Shown: in pieces, positions 8,837 to 17,794 of the stretch
Layout of the letters: each line of letters opens with the position of its first letter
How positions within the stretch are numbered: the first letter of the stretch is position 1
Source of the DNA: CALVGQ01 sp031551965
GTDB taxonomy: Bacteria; Bacillota_I; Bacilli_A; Erysipelotrichales; Erysipelotrichaceae
NCBI GenBank assembly: GCA_031551965.1
Contig: JAVBMW010000028.1
Location: 27,034-91,033, forward strand
Length of the DNA: 64,000 nt
Direction of reading: 5' to 3'
Translations under genes and position numbers: made by a program
The notes under the pieces: generated by a model
Database searches by the model: none
What the model saw: only the letters and a program-made list of their open reading frames with translations
What the model was told of the DNA's origin: nothing

Positions 8837-9709
8837 ATGAACGATAAAAAAATACTTTCAACAATCTATGCATTTTTAGCTGCAATATTCTATGCAATGA
8901 ATATGCCATTTTCAAAACTATTACTATTTGAAATAGAGCCAACATTTATGGCATCGTTTTTATATTTTGGTGCAGGATTTGGAATTGCAACACTCTATTT
9001 CTTTAAGAGAAAAGAAGATAAAACTGAAAAATTGAGTAAAGAGGATTTACCTTATACAATTGGTATGATCATTTTGGATATCATAGCACCTATAAGTTTA
9101 ATGATTGGATTAACAAGTGCATCAGCAGCAAATGCTTCTTTATTAAATAACTTTGAAATTGTAGCCACATCATTGATTGCATTATTTCTATTTAAAGAGA
9201 TAATATCAAAGCGTCTATGGATTGCGATCCTACTTATTACATTATCAAGTGTATTATTAACCTTTGAAAATATTTCTAGTTTTCAATTTTCATGGGGTTC
9301 AATGTTTATCCTGCTTGCAGCTATTTGTTGGGGAGTGGAAAACAATTGCACAAGGAAATTATCTTCTAAAAATACTTATGAAATTGTAATATTGAAAGGA
9401 ATATTTTCTGGGTTAGGTTCATTTATAATAGCGTTGTTAATTAAGGAAAGACTACCATCAATGTATCATATTCTGCTTGCATTGCTGCTAGGATTTGTTG
9501 CATATGGATTAAGCATTTTCCTATATATTAAAGCACAAAAAGAATTAGGGGCTGCAAAAACTAGTGCATATTATGCAGTAGCACCATTTGTAGGAGCATT
9601 TTTATCTTTTATCCTATTAAAGGAATCTTTGGCACCAAATTATTTGATTGCGTTGATTATAATGATTTTTGGTTCGGTTTTAGTTGTGTTGGATACTCAT
9701 GATGAGTAG
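8837..9709 (+). CDS. EamA/DMT-family transporter
   Basis: A 290-residue membrane protein with about ten hydrophobic spans arranged as two EamA repeats: FLAAIFYAMNMPFSKLLL in the first and LLAAICWGVENNCTRKLS opening the second. Length and spacing fit drug/metabolite exporters such as RhaT/YdcZ relatives. ATG 8837 is chosen since AGGGA lies just upstream; an in-frame TTG at 8825 is less likely. The substrate cannot be read from the sequence. A GNAT gene follows after a short gap, possibly co-transcribed. Confidence 0.9.
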   Translation: MNDKKILSTIYAFLAAIFYAMNMPFSKLLLFEIEPTFMASFLYFGAGFGIATLYFFKRKEDKTEKLSKEDLPYTIGMIILDIIAPISLMIGLTSASAANASLLNNFEIVATSLIALFLFKEIISKRLWIAILLITLSSVLLTFENISSFQFSWGSMFILLAAICWGVENNCTRKLSSKNTYEIVILKGIFSGLGSFIIALLIKERLPSMYHILLALLLGFVAYGLSIFLYIKAQKELGAAKTSAYYAVAPFVGAFLSFILLKESLAPNYLIALIIMIFGSVLVVLDTHDE

Positions 9710-9741
9710 TGAATTTTAATTTAAATGGTGGAGAGATCAAT

Positions 9742-10161
9742 ATGTTTAAAATTAGGAAAGTTTTAAAGTCAGACAAACAATTTTGGTTCAAGCTTGATAA
9801 TCATATCAGTAATAAAGAATTTGAAATCAAAGTCCGTGATCAGCAGGGTTATATCATAAGTGATAATGAAACTCCCATTGGAGTGATGAGGTATAATTTG
9901 TTTTGGGATAATATACCGTTTTTGACTATGATCTATTTTCTTGAAGAGTTTCGCAACAAAACTTATGGTAAACAAGCCATGTACTTTTGGGAAAACGAAA
10001 TGCATCAACTAGGATACAAAATGGTCATGACTTCTACCCAGGCAGATGAAGAGGCACAACATTTCTATCGAAAATTGGGATATAAAGATAGAGGTAGCAT
10101 TTTTTTAGATGGAACACCATATGATCAACCACAAGAGATTATTATGATAAAAGTGCTATGA
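9742..10161 (+). CDS. GNAT-family N-acetyltransferase
   Basis: A 139-residue GCN5-related acetyltransferase. The acetyl-CoA binding region is degenerate (FLEEFRNKTYGKQAMYFWENEM, with RNKTYG in place of the usual R/QxxGxG/A). A typical end follows (AQHFYRKLGYKDRGSIFL). ATG 9742 follows GGTGGAGAGA and is preferred to an in-frame GTG at 9709. The substrate is unknown. Its terminator begins at the stop codon. Confidence 0.85.
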   Translation: MFKIRKVLKSDKQFWFKLDNHISNKEFEIKVRDQQGYIISDNETPIGVMRYNLFWDNIPFLTMIYFLEEFRNKTYGKQAMYFWENEMHQLGYKMVMTSTQADEEAQHFYRKLGYKDRGSIFLDGTPYDQPQEIIMIKVL

Positions 10162-10196
10162 GTTGGAGCTGTTTTTGTACTTTCGCCAACTCTTTT
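10160..10196 (+). terminator. Terminator after GNAT gene
   Basis: GAGTTGG (10160-10166) pairs with CCAACTC (10186-10192), followed by TTTT. The stem begins within the stop codon region of the acetyltransferase gene. Confidence 0.8.
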
Positions 10197-10227
10197 ACTG
10201 AACTTAATTATGAAAGGAAAATCTTAT

Positions 10228-11259
10228 ATGCAAAAGACTCTAATTGACTTAGCAAAATATTTAAAGAGCATAATTCCAGATATTGAAGAAAATTATGATG
10301 TTGATCCAAGATTTGAAAAAATCGCAGATCAGGAAGAAATACGTAATGGAATTGTAGCTTTTCGGCAGTTTTTAATTCGTTTATATGATAATTTAATTGT
10401 TCAAGGTGAAGATTATTATACTTCACCAAAAGTTGCCCATGAATATGAAAATCGTACCACTTTATCTGTATATTACCCATTTTTACATAATGTCAAAACG
10501 ATCTTGATGAGAATTGGATTGCATGGTAATTTAATTGATCATTCGCAAAGTTTAAGTTGTGATGAGTCTATGTTTGATAAGAAGTTATCTGGGTCAAGAA
10601 CTATGGAATGCATAAAATTCTTAATTAATTGTGGATTAATTATTGAAGGAGTTGACTTAACAGATAAAAAAATAGACTTATCAAATACAGGTGGAATCAA
10701 GGTGTTTTTTCCAAGTGATCCAAGAATGCTTATTGGTTTAAAGGTTATGGCAATTGCTGAAGTTGAACTTGGAACTCTTGATAATCAGGATGCTTTTATG
10801 CGTTGTGATTATAGGATACTGAAAAGTGAAACAACAGATATTATTTCAATATTAAAAGATGCGATGAAATTTTGTTCAAAAGATGTTCAAAATCTAATAT
10901 TACATATTCATCATCGGTATTTAGATAAGGGTTTAAAATGTGTGGTAGAGATAAAAGGATATTGGATATTTTTTAAGTATACATACAAAAGAAAAGAATT
11001 ATTTGGATTCAACATGTCATTAAATAATGGCTTTCAAATCAATGTAAAGGCTGAAAATACATCACAATACGCTGAGAATATTAAAAAATATCCTTTGATA
11101 ATTCAAGAAGAAATATCCAAAGGATATGGATGTGGTAGAAAACGATTTGGCCAATGTGATGGCGGATGTAGAGGATTGATTTTACCAATAGATGATTCTA
11201 TTTTAAAAATCAAACATGACATAGAAAACTGGCTTGATTTAGAAATGTTTTATAGATAA
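10228..11259 (+). CDS. Unrecognised protein with a C-terminal cysteine cluster
   Basis: A 343-residue soluble protein I do not recognise. The N-terminal two thirds are mixed helical, with no signal peptide or membrane span. The last fifth carries GYGCGRKRFGQCDGGCRGL: three cysteines spaced C-x7-C-x3-C in a basic glycine-rich loop that could hold a metal. ATG 10228 is preferred because AAAGGAAA lies at the right distance; an in-frame ATG at 10210 would precede that RBS. It converges on the next gene: the two stop codons touch with no gap. Confidence 0.7.
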   Translation: MQKTLIDLAKYLKSIIPDIEENYDVDPRFEKIADQEEIRNGIVAFRQFLIRLYDNLIVQGEDYYTSPKVAHEYENRTTLSVYYPFLHNVKTILMRIGLHGNLIDHSQSLSCDESMFDKKLSGSRTMECIKFLINCGLIIEGVDLTDKKIDLSNTGGIKVFFPSDPRMLIGLKVMAIAEVELGTLDNQDAFMRCDYRILKSETTDIISILKDAMKFCSKDVQNLILHIHHRYLDKGLKCVVEIKGYWIFFKYTYKRKELFGFNMSLNNGFQINVKAENTSQYAENIKKYPLIIQEEISKGYGCGRKRFGQCDGGCRGLILPIDDSILKIKHDIENWLDLEMFYR

Positions 11260-11880
11260 TCAAAATGTTACACTCTTTATTACTTTCTTTATGCGTGTTA
11301 CTTGAGCTAAAGTAAGCTCTTCACTTCTTTTAATAAGAACATTAATGAAGTCCTTTGAATTGTTTTCATTAACACAAATCATCGCTCTTTGGGCATGTTG
11401 AGCAACTTCTTTTGGTCTGCATGTTTCAAGGTGATTGAGTAAAATAGGAAACACAATTTTAGAATACTCTTCATTCGCTTTGCATAGTTTCGCAAATACG
11501 GTAATGCTATTATCAATTGTAATGACACTTCCATTATTATAGGCATCAAGTAAAATATCTAAATGTTTGAAGATAGCATCTGCATTCAGCTCAGCGATAG
11601 TTGTTAACGCAGTCATACCACCCCAAACTAAGCGATTTTGTTTTGACTGAAGTAGTGCAATGAATTCTTCAGTGTAACTTGAAATAAGTTTAGGATCTCT
11701 AGCACCTACTTCATAAAGCACTTTGATGCAGTCATTTGCTATGGTTGCATTTTTGCTTTTTAATCCATCTACAATTTGTTGAACTCCATTTTTATCTTGG
11801 GTACTACAAAGAAGTTGTGCTAATTCTATATTTGGTTCTTCATCATTTCTATTCAAAGAATACGCTAATTTTTCAATCAT
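11260..11880 (-). CDS. HEAT/ARM-like helical repeat protein
   Basis: A 206-residue all-helical protein made of roughly five 35-40 residue helical pairs (for example GLKSKNATIANDCIKVLYEV, then LLQSKQNRLVWGGMTALTTI), typical of HEAT repeats. No enzyme motif is visible. GGAGG precedes the ATG. It converges with the gene ending at 11259. Such proteins usually bind partners; no partner is evident from the neighbours. Confidence 0.7.
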   Translation of the reverse strand: MIEKLAYSLNRNDEEPNIELAQLLCSTQDKNGVQQIVDGLKSKNATIANDCIKVLYEVGARDPKLISSYTEEFIALLQSKQNRLVWGGMTALTTIAELNADAIFKHLDILLDAYNNGSVITIDNSITVFAKLCKANEEYSKIVFPILLNHLETCRPKEVAQHAQRAMICVNENNSKDFINVLIKRSEELTLAQVTRIKKVIKSVTF

Positions 11881-11939
11881 TATAAATCCTCCGTTTTGCT
11901 TTAATAATTTCAGTATAGCAGATTACAAACTGTTTCACA

Positions 11940-11976
11940 TAAAAAGATGCAATGAGTTGAATATACTCATTGCATC
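11940..11976 (-). terminator. Terminator of the minus-strand deacetylase operon
   Basis: GATGCAATGAGT (11946-11957) and ACTCATTGCATC (11965-11976) form a perfect 12-base-pair stem. Read on the minus strand it is followed by TTTTTATG, directly downstream of the ChbG-type gene. Confidence 0.93.
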
Positions 11977-11981
11977 AATGA

Positions 11982-12749
11982 TCATAATTTTGAATAATTG
12001 ATTAATTCAATATAGTTGTCTTTTATGTATTCAATCAATTCTTTACTTAAGAAAACTTCTAAATCTTTTTCGCGATAATCATTAAGTGGTGATAATTTTC
12101 TTAAAATATCATCGCTATAACCAACGTGGCATCCTATCTCTACTACTTCTTTATCCAATTCAGATTTAAGATAGCTGATGATATTTTTAGTGACATGATG
12201 GGGTACATCAGAATTAAAGTAAAGAGAATCTGTCAACTTCACTTGTGAAGCTTGAAAAGTGATAGTTGCTTCTTCATTGTTGAACAGTACTGATTCATTT
12301 CGCAATGGAACATTATATTTCCTTGCGAGTTTAATGAATAAGTCTCTAGTTTGTGTAGAGTGATTCATGAATCCATGATGAGTATCAATATGATTCAGTT
12401 TAAGCCCACTGTTAAGTAATGCTTGAATCTGAGCTTCCAGTTCCATTTCAACTTCTTCGATCGCTATTTCTTTTTGCATTAATTGCTGTGGCAAATAGAA
12501 GTAACCTTTTTCATTGACTAGTGTTGGTACGCGTTTTGGATCAGTGATTGGTTTTCCCATAGTCAATAGGCAATGGATTCCCATTTCAGTGATTCCGTTT
12601 TCTAAGGCAAGCTTTGCACTTTCTGCAAAATAAGGAGAGCTGACCAATGCACTGGTATCAGTTACGACACCAAGTTTCATTGCCTCAATAATTCCTTTTG
12701 ATACACCAAGCGTAAGTCCGTAATCATCAGCATTCACAATTAACTTCAT
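11982..12749 (-). CDS. ChbG/YdjC-family carbohydrate deacetylase
   Basis: A 255-residue metal-dependent deacetylase of the YdjC fold, which removes N-acetyl groups from chitooligosaccharide-type sugars in characterised members. Metal-site motifs are clear: NADDYG at residues 6-11 and HIDTHHG in the middle. It is the last gene of a three-gene minus-strand run (esterase, MBL hydrolase, deacetylase) with 9-11 base gaps, diverging from the AraC/transporter genes. In this setting it may strip acyl groups from the sugar handled by the locus (inference). Confidence 0.9.
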   Translation of the reverse strand: MKLIVNADDYGLTLGVSKGIIEAMKLGVVTDTSALVSSPYFAESAKLALENGITEMGIHCLLTMGKPITDPKRVPTLVNEKGYFYLPQQLMQKEIAIEEVEMELEAQIQALLNSGLKLNHIDTHHGFMNHSTQTRDLFIKLARKYNVPLRNESVLFNNEEATITFQASQVKLTDSLYFNSDVPHHVTKNIISYLKSELDKEVVEIGCHVGYSDDILRKLSPLNDYREKDLEVFLSKELIEYIKDNYIELINYSKL

Positions 12750-12760
12750 AATGTTTTCCC

Positions 12761-13564
12761 TTATTGCTTGGGTAGTGTAATTGCGATGCGTCCATGTTTT
12801 ACAGTAGGAGTGCCTTGTTGCAAGACAATGGTTGCAGAGACATCAACGATGGACTTCGCACAATCGATATATTCATCAATAAAGCTTACATCGATTGGTT
12901 TTAAGTGATGACCAGGCCATATCTCGTCATACTCATTGGATAAACTTTTTAAATGTTCCATGGATGCAAGAAACTGGTCAGGAGTTGAGGCAAGATCCAT
13001 GTGCAATAGAATTCCTTTATCACATACCATATCTCCACTGAATAGTTGGCGATTTTCACGATCCAAAACACAAATCGATCCTTTGGTATGACCAGGTGTT
13101 GCGATTACTTCCAGTTTTCTGTTACCTAAATCAAAAATGTGTCCGTCTTTGATATATTCATAATTACCTTGCATGGTTGTGCCATTTTTGACTTGATCAA
13201 ATTCTTTCTTTAAGATAAATCTTACAAAACCTGGCATCATAGTATTGATTTGATTGTTAAGGTATGAAGGCGTGGTTTGTAAAACCAACAATTCTTTATC
13301 AACATCCAAAAGGTAGATTTTATCGAAATAACGATTTGAACCAATATGATCAAGATGAGCATGCGTGCATAAAACTTCGATTGGTTTGTCGGTTAGTTTT
13401 TTGACTTCTTCTGCAAAGCCATCAAGTGCCATACAAGTATCGATCAAAATCGCTTTATCCTGTCCGATCACCAGATACGCAGAAGATTCACTGGTAAGTA
13501 AATGTTGTTCGATCAGCCAAGTATCATGACCAATATTTTTCGAGATATATTTAACTTTTCCCAT
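12761..13564 (-). CDS. MBL-fold metallo-hydrolase
   Basis: A 267-residue metallo-beta-lactamase-fold hydrolase. The zinc motif CTHAHLDHIG is followed by the downstream histidines in TPGHTKGSI, the aspartate in FSGDM and a terminal WPGHH. It lacks a signal peptide, so it is probably cytoplasmic. It shares layout and several blocks with the MBL protein at 19487, on the other arm of the same locus. It sits between the esterase and deacetylase genes with 9-11 base gaps. The chemical substrate (ester, lactone or thioester) is not readable. Confidence 0.88.
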   Translation of the reverse strand: MGKVKYISKNIGHDTWLIEQHLLTSESSAYLVIGQDKAILIDTCMALDGFAEEVKKLTDKPIEVLCTHAHLDHIGSNRYFDKIYLLDVDKELLVLQTTPSYLNNQINTMMPGFVRFILKKEFDQVKNGTTMQGNYEYIKDGHIFDLGNRKLEVIATPGHTKGSICVLDRENRQLFSGDMVCDKGILLHMDLASTPDQFLASMEHLKSLSNEYDEIWPGHHLKPIDVSFIDEYIDCAKSIVDVSATIVLQQGTPTVKHGRIAITLPKQ

Positions 13565-13573
13565 AGTTTTCTC

Positions 13574-14458
13574 CTACTTTTGTTTCTTGAAGAAATCAAG
13601 AATTGGTAAAATGTTTTGTGGTTCAAGATAATCTGGGCCACCACCTGCATGAGCAGAACCTTCCAGACAATGAATCACTAAGTTATCAGGTGTTGCATTT
13701 TTAGCTTTAGATAATAGATCATAGAAATGCTGGACATCACAAAAATTGATTGCTGGATCTTTTGTCCCTGACTGCAAATAGAAAGGCGGAATTGTATCTC
13801 CAATATAATTTTCTGCACTGGCGATTTTCATTTCTTCAAGTGCCTTTGCAGGTTTTTTACCTAAAGCATCCTTAGTCATGATTGGAAACATGATGCGTTG
13901 ATATAATGTCTTTTTACGTGTTTCATGAAACCAAGTAAAACTGATTACCGGACAAAGTGCTGCAATCCCTTTTACTGCGTAAGGGGCATTTTCATTATGA
14001 CCTTTTAGTCCAACCATGGATACTAAACTTCCACCAGCTGAGGTACCATATAAGAAAAGACGTTCAGGGTCAATGTTGTACTCTTTAGCGTGGTCTTTGA
14101 TATGAAGAATAGCTGCAATGACATCATCCAGTTGTTGATGATGGCGTACTTTTGGAGCTAGCCGATAATTCATGGATACCATGGCAAAGCCTTCCTGCAT
14201 CGCAAAGAAACCAGGATACATATGCCAATCTCTTTTATCCATATACTTGAAACCACCACCATGGACGATGATCACTACTGGAAGTGGTTCATCCGTTGGA
14301 TTTTCTAGATAATATAGATCATATTTTTGAAGTGGATCTTCGCCATAAGCGATATCGAGTTGTTTGTTTGTGATCCAGTCGATTTTTGGAACTGGAATGT
14401 TGGGGGTCATATCGATCCATTCTGGTACAAATTTAGTCTTACGAATTGGAGCTGCCAT
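13574..14458 (-). CDS. Alpha/beta-hydrolase esterase (HSL-like)
   Basis: A 294-residue carboxylesterase of the hormone-sensitive-lipase type. The oxyanion-hole motif HGGG lies at residues 66-69, the nucleophile Ser140 in YGTSAGG, and acid/base candidates in SGTKDPA and EGSAHAGG. No signal peptide is seen. AAGGAGGT precedes the ATG. The N-terminal block (VPKIDWITNKQLDIA, then GEDPLQK) is nearly identical to the start of the esterase half of the fused protein at 15485, so the two are recent paralogues in one locus. Confidence 0.9.
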   Translation of the reverse strand: MAAPIRKTKFVPEWIDMTPNIPVPKIDWITNKQLDIAYGEDPLQKYDLYYLENPTDEPLPVVIIVHGGGFKYMDKRDWHMYPGFFAMQEGFAMVSMNYRLAPKVRHHQQLDDVIAAILHIKDHAKEYNIDPERLFLYGTSAGGSLVSMVGLKGHNENAPYAVKGIAALCPVISFTWFHETRKKTLYQRIMFPIMTKDALGKKPAKALEEMKIASAENYIGDTIPPFYLQSGTKDPAINFCDVQHFYDLLSKAKNATPDNLVIHCLEGSAHAGGGPDYLEPQNILPILDFFKKQK

Positions 14459-14598
14459 TTGTGTTACCTCCTTATATTTATTTTTTTGATCATTTCTTTA
14501 ATGTCAGTATACTGGAAGGAAAACGACCTGTATCCTAAAAATTTAATATATATCTTAAAATTTTAAGCAAGATTAAAAATTTATGATAGAATGATATT

Positions 14599-14623
14599 GA
14601 AATGTTGGTAGCGCTATCATTTC
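14599..14623. promoter_or_regulatory. Imperfect palindrome containing a cre/LacI-like operator
   Basis: A 25-base imperfect palindrome bounded by GAAATG and CATTTC lies 36 bases upstream of the AraC gene. Its core TGGTAGCGCTATCA (14606-14619) matches the cre consensus TGWNANCGNTNWCA except at position 3. A possible -10 (TAGAAT) lies just upstream at about 14588. It could serve CcpA or another LacI-family protein; this is inferred from sequence only. Confidence 0.55.
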
Positions 14624-14659
14624 AAAAGCTAATTGACAATAAGAGAAGGAAAATAAAAT

Positions 14660-15394
14660 ATGTCAAAATCCTACTATGAAGACGAACAACCAATAAAACA
14701 TACTCCTTTTTATCTTGAACAAAAGCTAATCAACAATATCACTTCCGGTCATTTGGAAAATGCTTTGATGGATTTAAAAGAGATCAACAAAAACGAAAAA
14801 GCTGTTTTAGCTGATGATCCACTTCGATCAGCTAAAAATTCAATTATTTGTAGTTGTACTTTCTTTGCCAGAGCGGCTATCAATGCAGGTGTATCACCTG
14901 AAATTGCGTTTACGATGAGTGATCAGTATATCAGAAGATTAGAGCTGCTTGAGACAACTGCAAAAGTCTTGGCTTTTGAATATGAGATTTTGACGGGTTA
15001 CATTAAGTTAGTGCAAACACTATTAGATAATAAATATTCCAATGTCGTTGTTTTGACTATGCAGTTTATTAACAGCAATCTTAAAAAGGAACTTTCACTG
15101 AATTCAATAGCAGAAAAAGTCTATGTGCATCCCAACTACTTAAGTACTGTATTCAAAAAAGAAACAGGAAAGAATGTCATCACTTTTATTAATGAACAAA
15201 GAATAAAAGAAAGTTCATTTTATGTAGCCCGTACCGATAAAAGCATTCCAGCTATTGCTTATTTATATAAATTCTGTAACCAATCTTATTATATCAAGTT
15301 GTTTAAAGAACACTATGGCGTAACTCCGATCCAATATCGTAAATCATTGGATGTTCAAAGTAGTGCATTGTTGCAAGAAATAGAAATGTCTTAA
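14660..15394 (+). CDS. AraC-family transcriptional regulator
   Basis: A 244-residue regulator with an N-terminal sensing region (about 1-135) lacking a recognisable cupin and a C-terminal AraC HTH pair (about 140-240): LSLNSIAEKVYVHPNYLSTVFKKETG, then the second HTH ending in HYGVTPIQYRKS. It sits at the divergence point of the esterase/MBL/deacetylase and transporter/GH13/MBL arms and is the likely local activator. RBS AGAAGGAA precedes the ATG. The inducer is unknown. Confidence 0.92.
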   Translation: MSKSYYEDEQPIKHTPFYLEQKLINNITSGHLENALMDLKEINKNEKAVLADDPLRSAKNSIICSCTFFARAAINAGVSPEIAFTMSDQYIRRLELLETTAKVLAFEYEILTGYIKLVQTLLDNKYSNVVVLTMQFINSNLKKELSLNSIAEKVYVHPNYLSTVFKKETGKNVITFINEQRIKESSFYVARTDKSIPAIAYLYKFCNQSYYIKLFKEHYGVTPIQYRKSLDVQSSALLQEIEMS

Positions 15395-15484
15395 TATTTT
15401 ATTAATAGAATGAGAAAATTAATATAATTAAAATACCACAATGATATACTTTCATTAAATAAGCATCCTTTATGGAGGTATATA

Positions 15485-17791
15485 ATGAGTGAAAAAATAA
15501 AAAAGAAAAATCAAGCAACACCCAAAGAACATCTATCTTATGCGATGTATTTCTTTGGACAAAACATTTTTGGTGCCATCGTTGGAAGCTATTTGTCATT
15601 ATATTTTACTGAGAGTGGTGTTTTAGCGGTTGCCGTAGGCGTTTTATTTATTGTGGCAAGAATCTGGGAAGCGATAAGCGGACTAATTTTAGGATCTATA
15701 GTAGAACGAGTAAAATTTAAAAATGGAAAATATCTACCATGGGTAAAACTTTCAATTTTTTTAGTTCCTTTAAGCATGTTACTCATGTTTTCACTACCAC
15801 AAACAGTCAGCTCAGAAATAAAAATTCTTTGGGCAAGTTTGACTTATCTAATGTATGGAATGGCTTATAATTTGGGAGATGCAACAGCCTTTGCCTTATC
15901 ATCAGCGATGAGTCTTGATGTCAATGAGCGAGGAACACTGATTTCACAAGGAAGATTACTAGGAAACCTTGGTGGAGCAGTTGTCATGTTTATCGTACCT
16001 TTTATCTATCCTGCGATTGGTTGGTTTTTTACAGTATTAATTCTGACAGCATTAGCGACATTGACAATGATTTTTGTCCCATTTACAGTTAAAGAACGAT
16101 ACGTATTTCAAAATGAAAATCCAGTTACTATCAAAGATATCATTGAACAATTAAAAGTAAATAAACCGATGTTGTACTATTTATTGAGTATTATCGTTTT
16201 AAACGCAACCAATACAGCACAATCTGTAGCGACTTTTTTTGCGATTCATTGTTTAGGAAGCCCAGAAATGACTGCGCTTGTTTTAGCACTTCTAGCATTA
16301 CCTGCTTTGATTTTTACTGCAGTACTTCCAGCTTTAATGAAACGATTTGATAAGTTTGATATTTATATTGGAACAATCGTGTTAAGTATTGTGATCAATG
16401 TTGGTAGTTATTTTATAGGATATCAGAATTTTATATTATTTGCGGTTTTCTGTGTTTTAAAAGGAATTGGCTTTGGTGGTGCTTTAACAATGATGTTTAT
16501 GTTTACGGCAGACTGTGTTGAATATGGACATTTTAAAACTGGTGAGCAAATTGAAGCCATAGGATTTTCAATGCAAGGATTTGCAGTAAAAGTACAAATG
16601 GCAATTTCTGGTGGAATAGCGATGTTTATGTTGGCAGCTTTTGGATTTGCAGAAGGAACTAACGTTGTCCAAAGTCCACAAGCGATACAAGGTATATGGA
16701 TTTTATTCAGCTTATTTCCAGCATTAGGACAAACACTTGGATTACCTTTGTTGCTATTAGGTTATCCTTTAAGAGATAAAGATGTAAAAATTTTGGTAGA
16801 GGCTAATCATGGACTTATAAGTAAAAATGAAGCATTGGAAAAGTTGAGTCCAATGCTTACAAAGGCAATGAAAAAACAACAATTAAAAGATGAAAAACGA
16901 TATCCTATGCGACTTTCTGGTTTTAAAGAAGAATGGATGGACATGACTTTTTCTTTACCAGTTCCTAAGATCGACTGGATCACAAACAAACAACTCGATA
17001 TCGCTTTTGGGGAAGATCCACTACAAAAAATGGATATTTATTTCCCAAACAATAAACCAAAACCAGAAAAAGGATATCCGCTTGTCATCATCATTCATGG
17101 TGGTGGATTCAGTCATATGGATAAAACAGACTGGCACCTTTATCCTGGATTCCATGCCTTAGAACGTGGATTTGCAGTAGCATCGATTAATTATCGGTTA
17201 CTACCAAAACATAAAATGCCGACTTGCAAAGAAGATGGTGCCTTAGCTATTTCTTTTTTGAAAAATAAAGCTAAAGAGTTTGGCTTTGATGGTGATAATT
17301 TCTTTCTGTATGGTACATCAGCAGGAGGAAATATTGCTTCAGTTGTAGCTTTTGAAGCTGCTTTAAATAATACTGATTATCAGGTAAATTCAATCGCCTG
17401 CTTATGTCCGATGACAAGCATTGAAGATGTCGTTATTGATACAACAAGTTCAAAACCATATTTGAAACCATTTTATGAAATAATCCATCGTAGCCTTTTT
17501 GGAACAACTAGTAAAAAAGACCCTGAACTTATAAAGAAGATGGGGGCAGAAAATTATATTCATAAAAATGTTCCTCCTGTTTATATTCAACATGGAACAC
17601 TAGATAAAGATGTTCCAATTAAATTCTCAGAACTTTTTTATGATCGATTAATAAAACAAACCGATTTAAATAATGATGATTTGATATTTGATAAGCTTGA
17701 AGGTGCAGGGCATTGCGGAAGTGATATTTTCTTTTTCCAGAACGAAAACATTGATCGAATTCTTGAATTTTTTGAAAGGCATAAGGTATAA
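15485..17791 (+). CDS. GPH-family sugar:cation symporter fused to an HSL-like esterase
   Basis: A 768-residue two-part protein. Residues 1 to about 440 form a 12-span glycoside-pentoside-hexuronide symporter of the MelB type (SYAMYFFGQNIFG at the start, then RVKFKNGKYLPWVK in the first cytoplasmic loop). A short linker rich in Lys (KAMKKQQLKDEKRY) leads to residues 475-768, a full alpha/beta-hydrolase with HGGG and YGTSAGG and the terminal His in EGAGHCG. The reading frame is unbroken across the join. The esterase half is a paralogue of the stand-alone esterase at 13574. Both ends of the transporter are cytoplasmic in this family, so the esterase should face the cytoplasm and act on incoming glycoside. 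Confidence 0.92.
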   Translation: MSEKIKKKNQATPKEHLSYAMYFFGQNIFGAIVGSYLSLYFTESGVLAVAVGVLFIVARIWEAISGLILGSIVERVKFKNGKYLPWVKLSIFLVPLSMLLMFSLPQTVSSEIKILWASLTYLMYGMAYNLGDATAFALSSAMSLDVNERGTLISQGRLLGNLGGAVVMFIVPFIYPAIGWFFTVLILTALATLTMIFVPFTVKERYVFQNENPVTIKDIIEQLKVNKPMLYYLLSIIVLNATNTAQSVATFFAIHCLGSPEMTALVLALLALPALIFTAVLPALMKRFDKFDIYIGTIVLSIVINVGSYFIGYQNFILFAVFCVLKGIGFGGALTMMFMFTADCVEYGHFKTGEQIEAIGFSMQGFAVKVQMAISGGIAMFMLAAFGFAEGTNVVQSPQAIQGIWILFSLFPALGQTLGLPLLLLGYPLRDKDVKILVEANHGLISKNEALEKLSPMLTKAMKKQQLKDEKRYPMRLSGFKEEWMDMTFSLPVPKIDWITNKQLDIAFGEDPLQKMDIYFPNNKPKPEKGYPLVIIIHGGGFSHMDKTDWHLYPGFHALERGFAVASINYRLLPKHKMPTCKEDGALAISFLKNKAKEFGFDGDNFFLYGTSAGGNIASVVAFEAALNNTDYQVNSIACLCPMTSIEDVVIDTTSSKPYLKPFYEIIHRSLFGTTSKKDPELIKKMGAENYIHKNVPPVYIQHGTLDKDVPIKFSELFYDRLIKQTDLNNDDLIFDKLEGAGHCGSDIFFFQNENIDRILEFFERHKV

Positions 17792-17794
17792 AAT

